Assembly (NCBI GenBank): GCA_019752535.1
Contig: JAIEMA010000032.1
Location: 41,441-105,440 of the forward strand
Direction of reading: 5' to 3'
Length of the DNA: 64,000 nt
From: Bacteriovoracaceae bacterium
Lineage (GTDB): Bacteria > Bdellovibrionota > Bacteriovoracia > Bacteriovoracales > Bacteriovoracaceae
Notes under the pieces: generated by a model
Database searches by the model: none
Seen by the model: only the letters and a program-made list of their open reading frames with translations
Told to the model about the DNA's origin: nothing
Part shown: positions 58,831-64,000 of the stretch, in pieces
How the letters are laid out: each line of letters opens with the position of its first letter
How positions within the stretch are numbered: position 1 is the stretch's first letter
Program-made: the position numbers and the translations under genes

Positions 58831-61236
58831 TTAACCGAGAATCTTTTTATAGCTCTGGTGAAGTTCTGAAATTTTTGTCCAATTTTCATCTTTTAAAGCA
58901 TCGCTTAAATCGTGGGCCCAGGTATCAAGATCTTTCTGACCATAGCTTAAGGCCGTTCCTTTGAGATTATGGGCAAGACCTCTGAGAGATGGGATATCTT
59001 TATTCTTTATCCAATTTTCTATTTTCTCAATTTCAGCTTTGCGCCGGTCTAAATACTGTGGAATGAGATCAAGGATCTCACTGTCGATTTGATCCGCGAT
59101 CTCGGGGATTTTACCCTTGATCTCGTGATCAGTTTCAAAACGAATCATGAAATTCAAGAGCTGGTTTCTTGTGATCGGTTTAGAGAGTCTCTCTTCACAT
59201 CCCACTTGAAGAATTTTATCGACTTCTTCTTTTAAAGCATAAGCCGTTAAAGCAATGATGGGCGTCTCAATACCGGCCGCTTTAATTTGGCGAGTGGCTT
59301 CAAATCCATCAACCTTTGGCATATGCATATCCATAAGGATGAGATCAAACTTTTCTCGTTTGGCAATTTTGACGGCTTCTTCTCCATCAGTCGCTTCGAT
59401 AATATCAATCGGGTGAGATTTTAAGTAACTCACGACGACTAATCTGTTGTCAGGATTGTCATCAACCAAAAGAATTTTCATTGGGCTTAAACGTATCTCG
59501 GCTAGATCCATGTGTTGGATCTCACCACTGTAGGACTTAAGTCTCATGGTGAATACGAAGGTGCTGCCATGTCCTGGAATAGAGTGGGCGGTGATATTTC
59601 CACCCATGAGATTGGCAATCTCTCTTGAGATAGAGAGTCCGAGTCCCGTTCCACCATATTTTTTTGTGATACCCGCATTCTCTTGAGCGTATTTTTCGAA
59701 AATACTTTCTAGCTTATCTTTAGCGATCCCTTTTCCGGTATCAGTGACTTCTATTTTGATCATTCCCCGCTCTTCGCTCAAATCGATTGTGATTTTACCG
59801 GCATCTGTAAACTTCAAAGCATTGCTGAGAAGATTTAAGCAGACTTGGCGCAAGCGATGAGCATCCCCAAGAAAGGCTTGATGGGTTAGGTGATCATGAA
59901 ATTGAACATCAATGTTTTTCTCAGAGGCCTTAAAGGAAATAATACGAACGCATTCTTCAACTATAGAAACGATATTGAATGGTTCGATATCGAGTTCTAA
60001 CTTTCCGGCCTCAATTTTTGATAGATCTAGAACATCATTAATGAGTCTTAAAAGGTTTTGAGCTGCACCAGAAAGTACTGAGGCATATTGCTTTTGATCC
60101 TCATTCAAAGGACTTTGAATGAGCATATCACCCATACCGATAATGGCATTGAGTGGGGTTCTAAATTCATGACTCATTTGAGAGAGAAACTCACTTTTGG
60201 CTTTAGACGCTAGGATGGCCGTCTCTTTCTCTGCAACAAGCTCAGCTTGAAGAACTTTCTGAGAGCTTATATCTTGGAACGTCACAACCGCTCCAATCAA
60301 TTCCTCACCTTGATGAAGGGGAACCATCCTGAGATTGGTAGGGAAGCGCACGCCTTGATTTCCAATAGTGATTTCTTTCTCGAAACTATCCCCGTGGGAG
60401 AGAGAGTCATCAAAATCTTTTCTTAATTGAGGGCTAAATCCTGCCAGGTTAGTAAAATACTGCCCTTGGACTCGTTCTGGATTAAAACTTAAGAGTTCAC
60501 TTGATCTATTATTGGCGAATGTCACACGGCCATCTTTATTAATCGCGACAATACCTGAGGGAATAGAGGAGGTGAGAGAGCTAAGATAACTTAAGTTAAT
60601 TTTTAAGTCATACTCCGTTTTTGTTCTCATCTCGATTTCAGATCTGACTTGTTTGGCAGTGACGAGCATAAAAATGAAAATGGCCAATGAAGTGATAATC
60701 GTGACCCAAATCAAGCTTTCAGTGTAAATTTTGTTTTGTACGATGGCCTCTTCACGGATCTTTCCCTTCCTTCCAGTGATTTGCATCGTAAGGGATCTAA
60801 TTTGATCCATTTGCACTTTACCCTCTTCAAGTAGAGAGAGAAGTCTTGCTCCCGATGGCATTGACCTCACAAGAGTCTGAGCAATCTCAACCCGCTTTTG
60901 CGTGTGCCTTAAAAGCTTTTCAATTTGATAAGTTTCAATTTCATCTTCAGAGAATAATTCATTAATTTTAGCCGTTTGTTTTTCAATATGCTTTCTTGCT
61001 TCAAGGTAAGGAGTTAAGTATTGCGAAGAGTGAGTAAGAACATAACCTCTAGCACCTGTTTCAATGTTTAGAATTTGAACCATGAGCTCATCAATGGCTT
61101 CGACTTGTTTTTGATTGATTTCAGCTTGATCGCTCGACACTAACAGATCGACCTGGACCTTGGCTTGGGAGAGGAGCAGAAAGACCAAAATGGCTACCGC
61201 TGCATAGAATATATAGGCTACGTTCTTTATCTTCAT
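58831..61236 (-). CDS. Hybrid sensor histidine kinase with CHASE3, PAS, receiver and Hpt
   Basis: An 801-residue membrane kinase. TM1 about 7-22, CHASE3-like periplasmic sensor about 35-165 (NIETGARGYVLTH), TM2 about 176-196, a PAS domain (about 215-330), HisKA with His356 (SQMSHEFRTPLNAIIG), HATPase ([30 protein letters not shown]), a receiver with Asp about 634 (LILMDMHMPKVDG), and a C-terminal Hpt with His about 754 (LAHNLKGTALS). All steps of a phosphorelay are in one chain. Two response regulators follow. The stimulus is unknown. Confidence 0.93.
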   Translation of the reverse strand: MKIKNVAYIFYAAVAILVFLLLSQAKVQVDLLVSSDQAEINQKQVEAIDELMVQILNIETGARGYVLTHSSQYLTPYLEARKHIEKQTAKINELFSEDEIETYQIEKLLRHTQKRVEIAQTLVRSMPSGARLLSLLEEGKVQMDQIRSLTMQITGRKGKIREEAIVQNKIYTESLIWVTIITSLAIFIFMLVTAKQVRSEIEMRTKTEYDLKINLSYLSSLTSSIPSGIVAINKDGRVTFANNRSSELLSFNPERVQGQYFTNLAGFSPQLRKDFDDSLSHGDSFEKEITIGNQGVRFPTNLRMVPLHQGEELIGAVVTFQDISSQKVLQAELVAEKETAILASKAKSEFLSQMSHEFRTPLNAIIGMGDMLIQSPLNEDQKQYASVLSGAAQNLLRLINDVLDLSKIEAGKLELDIEPFNIVSIVEECVRIISFKASEKNIDVQFHDHLTHQAFLGDAHRLRQVCLNLLSNALKFTDAGKITIDLSEERGMIKIEVTDTGKGIAKDKLESIFEKYAQENAGITKKYGGTGLGLSISREIANLMGGNITAHSIPGHGSTFVFTMRLKSYSGEIQHMDLAEIRLSPMKILLVDDNPDNRLVVVSYLKSHPIDIIEATDGEEAVKIAKREKFDLILMDMHMPKVDGFEATRQIKAAGIETPIIALTAYALKEEVDKILQVGCEERLSKPITRNQLLNFMIRFETDHEIKGKIPEIADQIDSEILDLIPQYLDRRKAEIEKIENWIKNKDIPSLRGLAHNLKGTALSYGQKDLDTWAHDLSDALKDENWTKISELHQSYKKILG

Positions 61237-61345
61237 TCCTTAAGTGTTCCATGAGGAGAGTCGCTTGTTAAGGGCGAGGCATTTATTTCAAAGAATCTGA
61301 GTTTTTCCCTCACAAAATTTCGAGGTTGTGACGAAAAGAGGAGGG

Positions 61346-62917
61346 ATGAATAGGACCTTAATAGCTCTTATGACGATGTTTTTTGCTGGCAGCTGGCTGG
61401 CCAATCATTGGATCATCCAAACCACAACTTCACTCTTAAAAGGCTCATCTATTGAGCTGATTTTAGCTGTCAGTTCCATGGCCGGACTAAGCTTTTTCCT
61501 GGTTGTGAGATTTCTTGGACAAAAATCTAAATCTTCAACCTCTTCTTGGCTGATGCTCCCGGCTTGGATTTTATTAGTAGGACTAAAGTATTTTGCTCCA
61601 GAATTTCCTCTCTGGCCGGCTTTGGTCGCGATGCTCTTTGGAGAATTTGTGAAATGGCATGCCTACTCGCAGGTACTGCAGCGCTTTGGTCCATTATTTG
61701 CGGGTAATGTTCTCTCCGGTGCAGTCTTAACTTATGAGCTCGGCACGATTACGGCCTCATTTACGGCCGGCCATGAGGGATGGATCATTTCAAGTTTTGA
61801 GATTTTAGCTTTAGTGGCCCTCTACATTCCGATTTTGCTTAAAGGTCAGAACGAGGAGCCTGCTCCTAAGTCTTCAACTGAAGTGTCTGCACCACCTCAG
61901 GGTGTTCTTCAATGGATCATTATTGTGGGAGTCTTGGCCGGTTTCTCTAAAATTTCTGCTGACACTGGATTTAAATATTCTCTAAAACTTCAAGATTATA
62001 ATTTTGCCAATGCCGTCTCTCAGTTTTATTTGGTGAGTGCTTGCTTCACGATAGCTCTCGGTTTTGTGAGGAGATTGCGCTGGATGACACCAAGAATGGG
62101 CTGCCCGAAGGCCTCTCTGACAGGATTGGCATGTGCTCAGTGTCTTTTCGCCGTCGCTCTTTTTTCTGGAAATGTTTATGCCTTAATTGCGGCAGCGGCC
62201 CTACAGCGCAGTTTTGATAAAATATTTTATCAGCCTACAATTCAACTCTTGGCGTCTGGCTTCTCCAATGGAATTCAAGAAACAATGAGACGCTGGCATG
62301 TGACGGCTTTTCTTGCTGTGGGCTCCATCTTGGGTCTCATTGCCTTTAGTCTTCATCGTTTTCTAGAGAATAAAGCCCAGATTATCTTTGCCATGACTGG
62401 TCTTCATTTAATCGCGGCCATGGGTCTTATCGTGACTGTCGGATTTCTCGTCCAAAGAATTATAGCTGTGTTGGATGAAGAAACTAAAATCGCTAAGCTT
62501 GGAGGCGAATCGAGATCAATGGCAATGTTGGCCCTTCTCTCTCCCAGACATTTTCTTATTCATGCGCTTTTTTGGTCGAAGAAGAGTGGAGGCATGCAAG
62601 GTCTTCCACCTGAGATACTCAGAGGACTCACCTCCGAGGGTGGGGGAGAAGTTGTCGCCTCATTTTATGTTGCTTATACAGATATGAGTGAAATTCATCA
62701 AATGGCAGTTGTACGTTTGGCGATTTTTCTTGATCGTCATGCGGATCGCGCCTTTATGCTTGAGATTTCTCTTGAGCAGAAAACGAGCTGTATTAAAGCC
62801 AGACGACTGGCCGCAATGCATTTAGTTAAAGTCATGGGAAAACAGTACAGGCCACTGTTGAGACGCGCTAGAGGTAGAAAATCTCCAGTCGGTAGGGTCG
62901 ATAAAAAAGTCGCCTAG
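61346..62917 (+). CDS. Polytopic membrane protein of unknown function
   Basis: A 523-residue inner-membrane protein with ten to twelve helices in the first 390 residues, then a soluble C-terminal part (about 400-523; SPRHFLIHALFWSKKSGG, and RDRHADRAF-like LDRHADRAFMLEISLEQK). The start is uncertain: the ATG at 61346 follows GAGGAGGG too closely, and a GTG at 61328 is an alternative. The helical layout recalls MFS or ATP/ADP-translocase-type transporters, but no family motif is clear. The soluble tail is unrecognised. Confidence 0.65.
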   Translation: MNRTLIALMTMFFAGSWLANHWIIQTTTSLLKGSSIELILAVSSMAGLSFFLVVRFLGQKSKSSTSSWLMLPAWILLVGLKYFAPEFPLWPALVAMLFGEFVKWHAYSQVLQRFGPLFAGNVLSGAVLTYELGTITASFTAGHEGWIISSFEILALVALYIPILLKGQNEEPAPKSSTEVSAPPQGVLQWIIIVGVLAGFSKISADTGFKYSLKLQDYNFANAVSQFYLVSACFTIALGFVRRLRWMTPRMGCPKASLTGLACAQCLFAVALFSGNVYALIAAAALQRSFDKIFYQPTIQLLASGFSNGIQETMRRWHVTAFLAVGSILGLIAFSLHRFLENKAQIIFAMTGLHLIAAMGLIVTVGFLVQRIIAVLDEETKIAKLGGESRSMAMLALLSPRHFLIHALFWSKKSGGMQGLPPEILRGLTSEGGGEVVASFYVAYTDMSEIHQMAVVRLAIFLDRHADRAFMLEISLEQKTSCIKARRLAAMHLVKVMGKQYRPLLRRARGRKSPVGRVDKKVA

Positions 62918-62957
62918 TGACAAAAAAAGTTTTACCCTTCTCATAGCGGGGTAATAT

Positions 62958-63659
62958 ATGTCTCATTTAGATTCTCGATGCGATATTTGTCATAAAGAAT
63001 TTCCTCTCAACTCTCTAGTTCCAGCAGAGCTTGTAGGAGAAACCTTAACTCCCTTCATAAAAAAACAATCCCCTGAATGGAGCGAAAAATCTTCAATCTG
63101 CTATCCTGATCTTAACCATTTTCGCTCTCAATATGTATCTGATGTGCTTAAGGAAGATGATGGAGAAATCTCAGCGATTGAAAATGAAGTCGTCAAATCA
63201 TTAAGAGAGCATGAACTACTGACTCAGAATTTAAATTCTCAGTTTGAAGAGAAGCAAACGTTTGGTGAAAAGGTTGCTGACAAGATTGCTGAATTCGGTG
63301 GCAGTTGGCGATTTATCATCACTTTTGGATTGATTATTGCGATTTGGATTACAATTAATTCATTGGCCATTTTTAAAAGCACTTTTGATCCTTATCCTTT
63401 TATCCTTTTAAATCTTGTTCTCTCGTGTCTTGCGGCCCTTCAGGCACCTGTCATTATGATGAGTCAAAATAGACAGGAGTCTAAGGATAGAATGCGTGCA
63501 GAGTTGGATTATAAGATTAATTTAAAGGCTGAACTTGAGATACGTCATCTTAAAACGAAACTTGATCAGCTCTCTTCCCATCAATGGAGACGCCTACTAG
63601 AGATTCAGAAAGTACAGACTGAACTCTTAGCAGAAATGGCGAAAGAGAAAGCGAAGTAA
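62958..63659 (+). CDS. DUF1003 family membrane protein
   Basis: A 233-residue protein. The DUF1003 core is clear: KQTFGEKVADKIAEFGGSWRFIITFGLIIAIWITINSL, then FDPYPFILLNLVLSCLAALQAPVIMMSQNRQESKDRMRAELDYKINLKAELEIRHL. Two membrane helices lie in that core. The N-terminus has a CDICHK pair that could bind a metal. The C-terminus is a coiled coil. The function of the family is unknown. Stop and convergent stop are 3 bp apart. Confidence 0.9.
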   Translation: MSHLDSRCDICHKEFPLNSLVPAELVGETLTPFIKKQSPEWSEKSSICYPDLNHFRSQYVSDVLKEDDGEISAIENEVVKSLREHELLTQNLNSQFEEKQTFGEKVADKIAEFGGSWRFIITFGLIIAIWITINSLAIFKSTFDPYPFILLNLVLSCLAALQAPVIMMSQNRQESKDRMRAELDYKINLKAELEIRHLKTKLDQLSSHQWRRLLEIQKVQTELLAEMAKEKAK

Positions 63660-63662
63660 ACG

Positions 63663-63989
63663 CTAGAGACCTTTCATTTTAACTTCATCAAGCGCCGACT
63701 GAATACTTTTGAGAATTCCGTCTTGATTAATCATATCGCGTCCCATGAGATACTCTTTGGATGTTAGAGTCTTCATGACTTTCTTTTCATCTTTTGCCAC
63801 TTTCGTTGTGACAGATGCAGTATCCAGTTTTTTGACTTTGAAGAGATACTCTAAGTTTAAATTTGATTCATTCATACTTTGATAGAGATGAAGACCTTCC
63901 ACATGAGCAAATTCTCTGGAAGTGGGAGGCAAAAGCTTGTATTCAACCGAGCCCTTAGACGCCTTGATTTCTTTGAGCTTAAAGCGCAT
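63663..63989 (-). CDS. Hypothetical protein (5' end possibly outside window)
   Basis: A 108-residue cytosolic, Lys-rich protein. It may start at the ATG at 63989, but the frame stays open to the window edge, so the true start could lie beyond it. There is no signal peptide or recognised motif. The N-terminal half suggests beta strands and the C-terminal half helices (SKEYLMGRDMINQDGILKSIQSALDEV). Confidence 0.5.
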   Translation of the reverse strand: MRFKLKEIKASKGSVEYKLLPPTSREFAHVEGLHLYQSMNESNLNLEYLFKVKKLDTASVTTKVAKDEKKVMKTLTSKEYLMGRDMINQDGILKSIQSALDEVKMKGL

Positions 63990-64000
63990 GAAAGTTTCAA

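Noticed and set aside
1..64000. CRISPR arrays, insertion sequences, prophage or anti-phage islands
   Set aside because: No regularly spaced repeats, transposase, integrase, phage structural gene or recognisable defence gene set was seen; the lone Fic-like gene is not enough.

Overview
The window looks like chromosomal DNA of a Gram-negative, moderately AT-rich, gene-dense bacterium. Many products carry Sec signal peptides or lipoboxes. There are outer-membrane proteins (TolC, OprB-like porin, a predicted beta-barrel), c-type cytochromes, MenB (menaquinone), an N-terminal MEDS sensor kinase, two secreted trypsin-like proteases and a NamZ-type muramidase. This mix suggests a Bdellovibrionota/Bacteriovoracia-like organism, but that is an inference because no rRNA or other decisive marker is present. 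I see no tRNA, rRNA, insertion sequence, prophage or CRISPR array.

Layout. 1-6 kb: the end of a YgiQ-type radical SAM gene, a tryptophan-rich RAM-like small protein, small exported proteins, a solitary oligopeptide-type binding protein and menB. 6-12 kb: a YihY/BrkB membrane protein, a fatty-acid hydroxylase divergent from a Crp/Fnr regulator with a perfect FNR-type box between them, a Fic-like protein, a MEDS histidine kinase, a cyclophilin and an S4 protein. 12-18 kb: exported proteins including NamZ and a LamG lipoprotein, a methyltransferase, OsmC, MscL and a GIY-YIG protein. 18-22 kb: an exported phospholipase D, a PuuD-like membrane protein coupled to a cytochrome c lipoprotein, and an HExxH protein. 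22-31 kb: two DEAD-box helicases, two ABC-F ATPases and an exonuclease/GIY-YIG fusion.

32.7-37.9 kb is the most striking block. An mmsA-type dehydrogenase, a GTP-cyclohydrolase-II-like protein (URC1 type), a DUF1688/URC4 protein, uracil phosphoribosyltransferase and uridine kinase lie on one strand with tiny gaps or overlaps. This is the gene set expected for a bacterial version of the URC uracil-degradation route described in yeasts, with the dehydrogenase as a plausible final step.

39-47 kb: a LysR regulator, a small cytochrome lipoprotein, a third ABC-F, DedA, and a TolC/HlyD/ABC-membrane-domain export operon that lacks its own ATPase. 47.5-53.6 kb: a tightly overlapping operon of a long di-heme peroxidase (MauG-like), a PepSY membrane protein, a glutamate-cysteine-ligase-like enzyme, FetB, FetA and an OprB-like porin. 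53.7-64 kb: a predicted beta-barrel, a small strongly initiated ORF with a strong terminator, a second trypsin-like protease, a five-repeat cysteine protein, an exported dual-specificity phosphatase, a phosphorelay operon (hybrid kinase plus two response regulators), a membrane protein and a DUF1003 protein.

A general feature is tail-to-tail compaction. Eleven convergent gene pairs end within 3 bp of each other or overlap by 4-17 bp, and some terminators lie inside coding sequence.
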